From NCBI RefSeq assembly GCF_050436995.1, contig NC_134755.1, positions 6,201,001 through 6,265,000 on the forward strand: 64,000 bases of DNA, in the 5' to 3' direction. The notes under the pieces are model-generated. The model was not told the origin of the DNA. It was given only the letters and a program-made list of their open reading frames with translations, and did no database searches. Of the stretch, positions 24,781 to 37,955 are shown one piece after another. How positions within the stretch are numbered: the first letter of the stretch is position 1; each line of letters opens with the position of its first letter. This DNA is from Anticarsia gemmatalis (taxonomy: Eukaryota; Arthropoda; Insecta; Lepidoptera; Erebidae). A program made the position numbers and the translations under genes.

Positions 24781-27700
24781 GCCCGTCGGCGTGCTTATGT
24801 GCGCTCCGATGCTGATAGCTACCAACAACGTGACTTAATATACGGAACTTTTAGAGTAACTGCTCCAATCGGACCGGAACAATTTTCAGAATCGACGAAA
24901 GCTTTCGTGGGATTAAAGGAATTTATTTGTTTTAGCCAATAAACACGATTCGACAGACATTGTTTTAGAGCAGTTTGTATTCATTCCTCGTAGAAACTTC
25001 CCACACTGTTGCATTCCTCATAACATTTCTCTGCGAGCTGCAAGGAATCGATAAATATTCACAAAACTGCGCAAAGTCACGATCGTTTGTATAGTAACCA
25101 ATAAATCCCATAAACCGCTGATAAACAAACGCGGCCATTGTGATTTGCGGCATTTTGTTACATTCGTCCGCGCGGCCAATGCTGTCATGCGACAATAATT
25201 CTTTGAAAACGCTCCTGACAGTTGTGCCGCAAGCGACGCCTCTGCACTAGAATGGGATTTACCACGTCATACGAAACGTTAGCGGTCGACGAGAAATTTT
25301 TCACAAAAGCCATTCAAACAAAACCTATGTTAGGTAGGTAAGCGGACTTTTATAGCTCAATGTTCTGTAGCAGCTTGTCTCCGTTGTTTGTAGGCAAACG
25401 AGATCGAGCCTTTTTGTCACTCGCAATTTACAAACCAAACAATAAACATCAGAAATAATCTTAAAATCCAGATGAATGGCGAGAGCGGGCGTCACGACGG
25501 AATAAAAACAAACTGTAGGTACTAGCGTTATCTTGATCTTAAACAAAACCGATTTCGTTTATTTACAATTACAAACGAAAAAACTTATCCCACATCTAAA
25601 TTATTACGATAATTATATAGATATAAAAATCTAAGTAGTATGAATGCCAGTCTCTAGACATGGTTATACCAATAAAACAAATCTGTTAAATACATATATG
25701 ATATGTTATAAAGTTAAAGCATTCTTAGAAATAGGAAATAAATAAGCTACCTTTATGTTAACATCGACGTTTCAATGAAAAAACTGCTCTGTATTCATGT
25801 AGCACAGAGGAAGCTAATTCACTAACGCGACTGAAATCGGTCGGAACCCCTTTTATTGGAGAGATTTGTAGCGTATGCTTTACTTAACATATAGAAGGGA
25901 AGTATTTTTTTACTTTATAAACGTTATCGCAGACCCTTAAATTGTTTTTTTTTTTCGCAAATATAAATAATACAAAGAACAAGGTTTAAATATTCACATT
26001 CGTAAGTATATAAAACGTAGCTGGACCCAGGGTACAACGGGCCGGAATGAGGACGTCATTCAGCGTGGTGATCAATCTATCGGTCTCGCCGAAGTGACGC
26101 ATCGATGGACAGCGAAATATATCGATAGCGAGCTCCCACGCGACCCCACGCAAAAACACCTAAGTATAAATAGATGTGTACATATTTTAGTATGGCTCAA
26201 TTACTTAGATTGGCGCAGTCGAGGATGGAGATCCTTTTTACATGCTTTCCTCGCGTACTACATATTGTACGAATTTTCGATCCACTCGGAGTATCTATCA
26301 GCGATATTGAAATTTACTTAGACTAAGAATAGTTTAGCGGATTTAGATCTTAGACTCTTTTGTTGGTAAAAATTCAGTATCTCTTATCAGATAAAACAAA
26401 AAAAGAGGAAGCTTTAGTGCGTTATCTAATGTTGAAAGCACACCAATTACATAAGCCCATCGCTGCATTAAAAATACGAAACAATAACTTTTCCGAAACA
26501 ACAGTTACCCTGATTTAACGATTCAATAAAAAACCTCAAACATTATTTAGACTTAAAAGTTAAAAAAGTATAAAACCAGTCACCAATTGTTCGGGGGCTA
26601 AACGCAAACGGCTCAATAAAAGCCCGGCGTGTCCCGTTGGTAAACAAAAGTGCCAGTCATTAGGACGAACGGACGAAAACATTCGGTCCAATTATCCAGG
26701 CCAAGCGATGGGCAGGAAAAACGCCGGCTCAGTCCGAGACCTAATGACGACGTCAAACGGACTCATCAATCTATTTCGGAGACCTGAAGACCTAATGAGA
26801 TCTTGTATTCTGTATTTACGTATTATTGAAGTCTTCGATACGTTGAGTGCAAAAGTATTAAATTCTACAACGATGCAGTTAAGCCTACCCAAAATAGATG
26901 ATATTAGAAGTTGCTTAGTTTCCGTATGTTATGATTACCTTCAAATCAATCAATCCTTATGCATAAGTGATCTACAGGCCTTAAATGTATATAATACACA
27001 GATTTTTTTTTTTACAAATTATTAAAGTACGTACCTACGTATATACCTACCGTTCGCGAGATGGCTGATTTTATCAACAAGAACACCAAGTATGAAAGTG
27101 CAGGGGCATCGTAGTTGTACAGTGACAAATTGCCAAGAAAATGCTCATTTACAAGTCTATTATATTCCTTTAGTAAAAGAGAATTTTTAATGGACGATAT
27201 TTCTGTAAGCTAGTGCGCCGGCCAGCAGGCAACACAGTTCGCTTTACTCTTTAACTTGCAACTTCAGATGAGAAAATTATTTTTCATTAACGCTCGGTTG
27301 CGTTTCAACGTACTGCCAGTGGAATTAAAATCAATTACTTCCGTTAGAACAAAACAAAGTTCTAGAAAATTCTCCTCGTCGCTCCAGTTTGTAGCGATTT
27401 CAACGAAATTCGTTTAACGACTCCCATGGTTTAACTGTTCGGTCCACATTAATTCGATTTGCTTAAGCGGGTGATGCATTTGTGGAATATACTGGATATA
27501 TTTTTTGGAAGTCGTTACGAGCGAAGTTGTAATTGGTTTTCTTTTTCTTAATGCACAGAAAAATGGTCCGACGTTCTAGTCTGACGTACACTTAACTAAC
27601 TACAGAATGACTTTGCTTAAGATGAAAAAGCTTTTAAAACAATTTAAAATGTCTTTTGTGTGTGTTATAAGCAAGAATACATATTTACCGACGTAGCACG

Positions 27701-27874
27701 TAAGGACCTGAATGCCAACAAAGCAATTTTCATGTAAATTTGTCTTTTGAGAGGATAATAAAAAAGTCGATTACAAGGAAAGTCGCAATGAAACTAAGAA
27801 TTTACAGTCAGTGAACCCTTTTCACTGAGAAATTCAATAAGCCGATGTACGGGGGCCCTCTCACGATGTTCTTT
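24781..27874. other. Noncoding stretch
   Basis: No exon was recognised. CpG-richer islets occur near 26020-26160, with CATCGATG and ATATCGATAG words, and near 26620-26760. AATGGACGATATTTC at 27189-27203 repeats the 15-mer at 17985-17999. Confidence 0.35.
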
Positions 27875-27965
27875 AGCCTGGTTATGATATTGTTGAGGAT
27901 CGAGTCCTAGCGAAGCCACTGACACTAAAAAATACGTGACTGTTTTATACGATCCTATCCCACGT
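27875..27965 (-). repeat. Copy 3 (inverted, partial) of the spaced-block family
   Basis: On the minus strand, positions 27940 to 27919 match block 2 of copy 1 at 21 of 22 bases. A CATAACCAGGCT segment at 27886-27875 matches the end of block 3. Spacing is about 54 bases, as in the other copies. Flanking similarity (CGTGG..GTATAAA) extends it to about 27963. A chance open frame on the minus strand (27794-28078) overlaps it. Confidence 0.5.
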
Positions 27966-30900
27966 TCGTGAAAAATCGGCGTACTTCGATAGTCTCCCGA
28001 TATAAAGAGATCCGAATAGGCATTCAGCGGATCACGCCACTTACAGGATAATGCAAGTCTTTTGTCTATGTCGTTCAATCAGTGCTATACTTTCATTCAT
28101 TCCGGAGAGAATGAATCTAAGGAACAAGAGAACCGATTGTAGCAAATCTAGCTTCAATTGTAGCAAATGTGTTTTGTATTTTTTTAGGATTTGATAGGAC
28201 CTGAACGTTCTGGAAAGCTGAAAGGTAAATGTTGAAGTGGGTGCTATTGGTAAAGGCGTGTTAACTTACGTGAAAGTAGACATAGGTACTTTACGGAATG
28301 GCCGTGAACGCTCCGCATTCGGATTAGTCAATTCGACTGCCAGCTATGGAGTGTTTTAAAATAAATGTTATTGAAGTCTTTGTACCTTGCCGGTATGTGA
28401 CTGAAATATCTTAAATAACCTAGTGCTTAATATGGCAAGTAGTTTCAAAATGGACTAACTTTTCAAAACACGTTATAGTTTAATTGCATAAATATAAAAT
28501 GAGATTGATAAGTGAATTCAATTGGTAGGGGAAATATAGCGAGAATATTTTTAAAACCAAGAAAGTTTAGAAGCAAAAAGCGGTCTCAGACAAGTTAGCC
28601 GTAAACTAGCGAAGTTATATAAGAGTACAGAAACTAAAATCTCAGCGATGATGAATAATATAGTCTACTTTCAGTACATTTGAAAAGAAACTTTTAAAAT
28701 TTGAATTCGAACTGAATGGATTGAAAGGGCAAATAGATCTGTAACGTATTATATAAAAAGCTAACTGAATTTGAATATGACTGCTCACTAAGTGAATTTC
28801 AGTGAATATTCAGAGTGATCGGAATGGGTACGTACATACATTTTTGCGGTTTCAACAGCAGGTGTCAAGCCATTATCAAATACACACACCAGCGATCGCG
28901 TGTTATCGCTCCTACACTGTCACTTTAACAGATTTATTGCCCGTTCCATTTGACCCAACGCACTCCTGTTCTATATAAAAACGTTTACAGAAAATGTGCT
29001 TTTGCCCAACTGTATTGAAAAGACTTATGATATTATTTATAGGATTTTAATTCCATAGAATTTGAAATTGTTTTAGTGTTAGTGTTTTAAATAATTCCCG
29101 TTTTATTATGTTACTACCAAAGAGAACATATTTATTATATTTGACTAAAAGAATATTTACAATATATATTATTTGCAACATTTATAAAACTAAAATTAAA
29201 CTACTATATATATACAAATGGATAAAAAATATAAATGGAAAGCGCGCTACGCGTCGTAGTACTCCTACACATCGCTGTCCACCGGGAACGTTCCTAGAAT
29301 GCTGGCAGCATTGCCACGTTTGATAATTGGTTTTGAAAAGTGACATTGCAACAAAAAATACTTATTCATTTCGAAATAATAGCAAGATACTATTGAGAGT
29401 TAAACAATAATCTAACTTATTAGTAACACTTAATCAGTTCTATTCGATTTGTTATAAGTCAGAGAACTGTTCAACCGTTTAAGCCAGAGCCTTTTAAGTA
29501 CTAAAATATCATTCTAGCAATAAAGTTAATTTTGCGGTCGATGAATTCAGTCGGTGCACGAGCAATTATTTCATCCACGCAGCCAGTCAAAGTTAACGAT
29601 ACGGAACCTTATGTGAAAGTTGCACTTGACCGGTCCTTTTCAACTTGTTCCACTGCGGCTTTTTTGTTTCGTTTATTAACCCTTTTCATTACATTGTTCT
29701 GTTTGGTTACCGTTTATTAATTCCCTTCAAAAGCTTCAACGTAAAGGAATACTCTTTCACACATACAGATAAACTACACATAAACAAAACATGCCATAAG
29801 GGAAACTTTGGGCACATCTGAACATGTGACAGTAAAAGTGTAATATTAGACGATTTATGGGACGTTTAAGGCGTTGAAAACCATTGGCCCACGAATAAAG
29901 GCGCTTACCAAATAGAATACCAACTCAATACATTCAACAAAAATGCGCTTGTTATGGAACATAAATTTGTATTATTTCATTTTGATTGCATATTCCCTTT
30001 ATCTTTTTAAATAATTCGTCCGAATGGAGGCTTTTATTTTTAGAATTGTTCAGTGCTGGTCACGCATATCTACAGTGTTCGCCATTCACACAATGAATTC
30101 GCTCTCTGTCGGCGCACTGAGCAGTAAGCGTTAAAATGATTGGAATTTTATTTAAATAAAAAAACTATTGAATGTGTCGGGAAATACGGTGTTCGGCGAG
30201 CGAGTCCTCGCGTCGTGGAGATGTGTCGTTTAAATGGCAGAGCGGGATGTATTCGGGGGCACGTTTATATCGCATGTTATTAAATTCTTTTCCTCGAGAC
30301 TGGTGATAGCAATCGTCTTATTCAATTACACGCCAAACAAGGCATGAGAATAGCTGACAATGACTGTAGAGAAAAGGAAACGTCGCTATTGAAAATGCGA
30401 AGCTTATTTCATTTAATTTTGTCTTGATGTGACAACTCTGACAAGCGAGCCCTAGTGTTTTTATAATAAAAGCAAGCAAAAAATCACTCTTTAACATTAA
30501 AAGATAAAATGTTTTTCGTTGTTTCAACATAAATGGAGCGGCGATAAAATTTAAGTCTTGAAATATAATGATCTTGGCTATTATTTTGTAAAACAGAGAC
30601 CAAATGTATTATTTAAGAAACAGGTAAATAATTTATACAATTATTCTATTTTCACATTGTGCATACCTATTAGGTAAAACATAGATCTTAGCAGGTATTT
30701 TTAATGCGATTGTTTCAAAATTGGTTAGCATTTATTGGGAGTATCTAAAAATATACTTATTATAAGAGCATATCTCGTTGTCAAAACCCATAACTATAAA
30801 ACAATCAGCACAAGAATCTTGAATATTTCGCGGGCATTTCCTCAACAAACTTTTATTAAAAAACTTTTTGCTTTTTATCAGTGTTTAACTTCAGTACCTA

Positions 30901-33900
30901 TCTGTGAATTTCTGTGACTTTACCTATCTTTATAGGGATCTCTACTCGGTACATGACAAGAAGGGTTTTGATATAACGTTTCATATTTCGAGTTGGCTTT
31001 GTAGAGGGCACTCACTTGTTCACGTATTATGATCGTATTTCGCGGTTAGTAACGGATATTGCTCGCCTGTCCAACTCCTTTCCAAAGCAATCTGTGTTTG
31101 ACAGATCTCGCAGTTTTGATCACTCGAGCGAACCTATACCCTAGCCTTTCAGAAACCACTGCTCCGTTTTATTTATATTTTCTTTACATAACTACATACG
31201 AGACCTTCAACAAATAAATTGTAAAAGCACTCGTGCGTGTACATTATAGCAAAATGTACAAAATTTATAATGTTAAGTGGGTCTTTCAAAAGCGTTCTAA
31301 ATAAAGCCTGGCTTAAAATAAGTTATGACGTTTGTGGTGATGCTTAGTTATATAGTTTTAAAACGGGGATTAAGTGCGATACATTAAAAGCTGAACGTAT
31401 TAGCGGATTAAACATATTAATACGTATAACAGTTGAACGGATAAGCATGCGGGGCGTTACATTAAATGAGAATTTATAATGTTATAGTTCGCTCACCTGA
31501 GATAAAAAGTAAAAATTCTCACCACACATTACTTTCACTCTAGGGACACAAATCCGCTTGGGGGCAAACAAAGGTGCTTTTAATGTCACCTACAATGTTA
31601 TCTGAACAAATTTATAATATCGTCACTCACACGGCGCGCTATTTATTTAGGTTTTTATAAGCTTTCTTTATTTATACGCTGGTTACAACAGAGTTAACTA
31701 CATCGTTCGAGTCAAGCACATGATGTTTTCTCTGGTAAAATGTCTAGGTTTTGTGACTACTTGCATCTGTTTTTCTTAAATCTGTTTAGAACATATCGTA
31801 AACTTGACAAAGAAAATGCAAAATGTGTATACCTTTCTAAAATATTCGAGACCGATGACACTTTTATGCGAGTCATGAGAAGCAACCTGGACTTTATTTA
31901 AGATGGTAAAGTGGTAACATTTTCATACGATAAAAAATATCTTATTTGGTTTTTTATCAGTCCAAGAACTCCCAAAATGAGCGCCACCTAACTTATGGCA
32001 ATAAAAATAGATCAAATTGGAATTTGTGTAAAATTTTGTTGGAGTTATAAAAGTCATTTTCTGATTTATTTGTTTGAGATGAAGATAAATTGAATCGTCT
32101 AAATTAAATGGCTATAATAAATGAAATCTCCATTAGTCATCGTCAATAAGAGCTTTCACTTACTGGTTGGTTTTTATTGTGGCTCATCATTATCACATCT
32201 ACACAAGTCTGATGTGAAGAGATCCGTTAGTCGATATAGAGCTTAAACTTTTTATATAAAAAAGAACTTTTCAGCTTTGAGCTTTGCGAGGAAACTGCCG
32301 AGGGCGACGGAGCTTATGACTAGCTATACAAACATTCACCACTAGTTCGTTCAAGTTGAGAAAATACATAACATCACGCCTCTATTTCTGATAGTCAGAA
32401 TTTTCTAGTTATTCGCTAAGTTAGGTTAAAAGGTATTTCAACATTTGTCCACTATTTAACGCAAATGCAATCACACTTGGTCTTAAATGTATGATTTTCA
32501 TTTTGTATTTACCACATCTAGAAAAATATCGCCGTTAAAGGAATCCTAAATATAGGGCCCGTAAAAGAATATATTTTAATTGCTATCAATTCCATCAAGT
32601 TAAGCGGTTCGCTCCAAACATTTACACGGAACAAAATTGTGGGAATATACTAATATTTAATTCTGGATTCTTTGCTTTGAGGTTACTTTTTAAATATGTG
32701 AATAAAAATCTAAAAATCATTTCTCAAAGAAAAAACTTGTAAAAATAGGCCGCTGGTTTTCATAATTTATTTATTTAATAGGATTAATGTCGTTATAAAA
32801 ATATGAATTTGTTACTCACCCCTATTACGGCACACATCTAGTAGTCTCGTCGCTGTAATAATGTTACGAATTTTTCTTTTATAAAAGCTCTACTAATTCT
32901 CTTAATAACAGTTACTTTATCATTTAGTTGGTAATAGAGTAAGAATTTAGTTAACACTAATTTGAGTGTCTGTGAAATTAATTACTCTGTGTCACCTTAA
33001 AAGCTTTGAAGTTAAAAGTAATAATATGCGTTTATGACTAAACTATCAGTAAAGACTTTGTTAATTATAGTCTATTCAGAATTATAAAGCCTCTTGATTC
33101 GGTCTAAAAAATAAAAGATTAAAACCAATATCAGCTTATTATTTGATACGGAAAAGAATTATGAACATAAGTGCCCATTGCAAAAATGATAAAGGGTTTT
33201 AGTAAACGAAATGCAGCGTTGTATTCCCATACTAACACTGGCATATGTCCCATGAGAGCACACAGATGGCGTTACTTTGATCATTGTTAATAGTTTTATT
33301 CACCCTAGCAATATTAAGTAAATAACTTTTATAATTGGAATCCAAATTACTAGTATTAATTGTTGTTGTCCTCCACACATGTTGTAAGTATTATGACTAC
33401 AATCGAAGCTGAATTCCTCGCATTTTTATAGCAAAACTACATAAGCAGTAACAATAACCGCAAGCATTGGTAAAAGTATTTTCCATTTCAAAAACACACC
33501 ATAGCAAAGGTGACGCAAAAATAGCAAGTATTAGGAATTTTCGTTGGCCTATAATGATATGATAATTCGATTGCCCATTGTGTATTATTGCGGTCGGTCG
33601 CGGTCTTGAACCCAATGGGAATATAAATTTTCAAAGGTAAATACGAAAAAGGCACTGCCGTGAATCTTTTTATGACGCTATTGTATGGAAAAATGATATG
33701 CTCTCGTTATTGAAGAGAATCGTAAGCGTAAATTTTCACCTGTACTGTTGTAATATATTCCCGAAGCCATTATGGTTTCGATTTTGTCGTAAAATCTGGT
33801 TACGTGCACTTCATTTGAAACAAAGGGTCTCTGTGTTCATTCAAATATTTGTATGTATGTGGAAAACGAGAAGAGAGTGGGCGCGCGATCAAGGCAAATA

Positions 33901-36900
33901 AAGATATTTATTTCTATCGGTCAGAATCTTTACTTATTTGATTAATCAATTTTAATGAACACACTGTATTTTGTTTCTACCTCTATTGTAGTAATAATAA
34001 TTATATTTTTTACAGGGCTTACGATAACGACAACCTAAGGCATTACAGACACTAAAGGCATGGACTTTTCATATTGTTGGGTTTACATGTCAGTTAAATA
34101 ACTATTGGGACGTAATTATTTTTAATAAGGACAACGAATATAGTAAACATATATAACATTACATTAAAAATAAACTTAGTAGGACAGTATGTCGCTTGAA
34201 AGTTGTGTTAATCTCTTTTCGTATGATACAAGATAAAAAGCCTACAGGGCAGATAACTAATGATTTCTATTAACCTAAACATGAATAGCCTGAGAAAAAA
34301 TAAAGTTCTTTTAAAAAGTAGATTAAGTCATCGCGGCATGATTTTCACAGGCACAAAAAATTTCTTCAGCGTGTAAGAGGCTAGTCATCGTGACTTTATT
34401 CGGTGAGGTTTTTTTCCACGACACTGAACATCGTAGTAATGGTGACGTAGCTACTGATTCCAACGTCACGATTGGCCCACGCAAAATAACCTACTAACTG
34501 AATAACCCAACATTTTTTGCGGGCAAGTGCCTACGTTGATTTAACAATATACTTGTGCTGCGAGTAAGTACTCGTACTCGTGAACATGTGTAAGTAAAAA
34601 CGTGAAAGTCCAAATTGGTAAAAATTGTTACAAATTGTAAGTAAAACCCGGCGGCATATATAAGCTATAACGTCCTCATTTTTTTAAGTTTTATTAAGTA
34701 GTATGTAATCCTGAGACCCTTTGGCTTAACTGACAACACGGTTGGGTAATGAAGATCCATCCCTCGTGAGCCGCCCATCACTTTTTGGAACGAAGCGTTT
34801 TTGCTAAAGAGGGATTAGTGTACCCTCCTCGGGCTCGATTTTCCTGAGATGCTTTATCATTGGGGTTTCCGACTAACATGAGGTTAACTTGTAATCTTAG
34901 CTTTATTTGGTCGTTGTAGCGACTTAATACCTTCAAGCTCAGTAATGAAGCGGTTTTTATGAAGCCCCTTCCTTATTTGATTTTCATCATATAATGTGCG
35001 CTCAATGGTCGCTTTGTTACTCCTTTATTTCAATTATTTACGGATCAGCCTGACCACGCATTTCAATATAAGTAATAACGGCACCCTTGTCATTACGTAG
35101 AGGCAGTTACGCAACCCTGGAGAGTAAAGAAGCAGATTATATTTTACATTACACATCATAAAAAACGTATGAAAAGACATTTTTTACACAGAAACGCATT
35201 TTTTGTAAATGAAATTTAATTAACGTTGGCAAACATCGTGTGTTTTTAATTATCTTCTGGGTTTTCGTTCTGACGTTTCAGCAACTATATAGATGCTCTC
35301 CTTGCGTAAAAAATATGGAATACAGTGAAAAACGTCGAGTCAATTTGCGAGCATTTGTCTGGTCGCCTTTATTTGCCGGTCGAGCGGGCACAAGAGGCCC
35401 CTGGCCAGCCACGGTAAATCAGCTTACATTTTTTCAAAGGTTTTCTGTGTTTGGCGGTCCTCGCATCACTGGCGTAAAAACCTTTTCATTTGTAGTCGAA
35501 CATGTTCGCTAATTCCGTATAAGTGGATGAACGAGTTGGACTACATATCTTTGCAGTTGAATCAATGTAAACAATAGTCGGTGGGATTTAGTTTCAATAA
35601 GAGTTGACTAACAGTCGACTAACTTTGGAATTTCAGTACAGTCTGCAACTGTTTCAACTGCCATTTATTTAGTTTAAACATCTTAAAATATATGTGTATT
35701 TAAAAGTTCACTTAAATTCTAAATATTATCTCTATGGTGTTATGATCTGATCATTTAATCTTACTTTCATTCCTATGACACGATATTATTGCAGATTCTT
35801 TTGGCACAAAATGTCTCAACAGAATTTTGAAGTTGGAAGCGGCGTCCGATAGGTGGCAGGAGCCTCATTTGTATCTGAGTGGTTCATATACAAACCTTGC
35901 CTCCAATAAATATATGTAAATAGTAATGTGTACAAATAAATATTGCATCGCAGTGCAATTTATTTAAGTAAGTAGATTTCATTTGAAACAAGTTTCAAGT
36001 TAAATATTCCTCGGAAATCCAATGATATAAATGATAAATATGTATATTGTACATAGTGTAAGTATATGTATTTGAAGAGAAACTAACAAACTATTCGTAG
36101 GGGTATTCAATACGGATGCCAGAGTCACTATACGTACACCTTAATCTCCTATTACGTCACTTACGACTACCTACGAGGAATAATTAAGCCATGTCAATGC
36201 AGCGGACCCCTATAAAACGGATAACTTGACGGAACGGAACTCCCCGGGTATAATTATATACGTGTTTATAATTCTGTCAGCGACTGTACCAACTGTAGGT
36301 ACAATACAAACCGATTCTGATTCCGATTGTGTTCATTTCACTAGCTTTCAGTTCAGTTAGTTTTCGCTCCACTGCCTGATCTAATTGCGTTAATACAGAT
36401 AAGTACTTGCCGCGGTAATTGCATTGTAACGGGACTACAAGATGAAGTGCTCGAAACGTGACTACAATGTAACAAAGTTACATTACTTCGCCAACATTTC
36501 TAATATAATACCTATAAAGTCTGTGCACCTATTTCTAAATGGGAGGCTAATAGCAGATTCGGAGCACGTCGGGGCCGACTCTATCGCAGTTTTCAATCCG
36601 AAGTCGAAACTAGAAGATTTGTCACGTACATTGCAACTTTTACAAAGGAACCCTATCATTTCCTCACCTTTTGTCAAAACTTTGCCTTCAATTACTACTT
36701 AATAAACAGTGAATAGATAATAACGATATTTTAACTATCTTTGGGATTAAGGTATTACAATATTCCAGGCACAAATGAATTTAATTTCTGTTTGTTATAG
36801 AGAAATATTAGACATTTATTTTAAAAGGATGCTCTCGGCATTTAATTCTAAAAGACATCCATAATTTTAGGCAGTCATGCTTCTAATCCATAGTGCAAAT

Positions 36901-37206
36901 AAGAAAATGAATAGCATTTTTCAATCTTCTGACCACGATATTTCGCAACGTTAAATGACCAAGTACGTGTAATATGATCAACGAGGCCTTCGATCACAAT
37001 CCATCAAGTCGACTCGCTGTACGAAGCAGCGCAATAGTCTAGGTTCCCGGCAATCCGACGAAAAGCTCGCCTTTTAAGTGGCTGGATTTTACATTACCCC
37101 GTGACAATGGAGGAAAACCTGACGGAAAAAATAAGAAGGTCAGAGTACCCTACTCCCAGACAAAGGTTCTTTCTCTGTAAGCCACTCAAGGTGACACTTT
37201 ACCCGG

Positions 37207-37242
37207 ATTAAAGTTATCGTAGTCTGCCAAACTGAATACAAA
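37207..37242 (+). repeat. 36-bp block, copy 1
   Basis: It matches 37920-37955 at about 31 of 36 positions without gaps. The core GCCAAACTGAATACAAA is identical in both. It is a candidate duplicated noncoding element. Confidence 0.55.
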
Positions 37243-37919
37243 TGCAGGGGCGACGGGCTCGTGTTGTTCGCTCCTATGTGCCTTGTTAAGATGATTAGCT
37301 GCTGCTGGAAAATGGAACCGTAAGTGTTAGTTTTCGGAAACAACTTTTCATAAAACTGTTATTGAATTATTTTTTAAATAAAATTTACAGTTTCACACTA
37401 AATTTGCAGAGATTCTCGTACGGAAGAAATAAACAGCACCATAACTTAAAATGCCACTCGAGATTTTCTTATTTAAATAAACCAAGCTAACAGTTAATTA
37501 TTTAAAGAGGAAGTCGTAAAATCTATTCTTTGTCGGAAAATGAGACGAGCAAAAACGAATACGGACATCTCCCGTCGCGTCGAGAGCGTTCCCTCTTTGC
37601 GAATTCGTTTGGGTTTAAAGTGACCGAATCATTTTCTTATCCTTTACGTTTTAGAGAAATCCGTTCGTGTCCCAAACGCCATCGTTTTTTGTAGTACAAC
37701 GATCGTTAAACAACTGTGGAGGATGCCCGCCAGCCAAATATAACAAACTCACTCATTCGATATTTCTTCATCGTCTGTCAAATAAACGAGCACAATAAAT
37801 GTTTATTGTCCTCGAATTACTCAAGTGAGAAACGGTATAAAGAGAAAAGAATGGGGCGCGCGGAAGGGACCACGACAAAAGCGATCCTTCTTCGGACCAC
37901 CAGCCGTGACGGCGCTTAC

Positions 37920-37955
37920 ATTAAGGTTATCGTCATCCGCCAAACTGAATACAAA
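37920..37955 (+). repeat. 36-bp block, copy 2
   Basis: This is the second copy of the 37207-37242 block, 713 bases downstream on the same strand. Similarity fades quickly outside the block apart from an upstream GTGAC word. Confidence 0.55.

Noticed and set aside
27794..28078. 94-codon minus-strand open frame that looks protein-like
   Set aside because: It overlaps copy 3 of the spaced-block family, begins at a non-ATG codon just after a stop, and the frame is not open in the other copies. Best seen as chance.
36442..36702. 86-codon + frame with an ATG
   Set aside because: There is no recognisable domain, no splice context and an overlapping minus frame. Too weak to call a gene.
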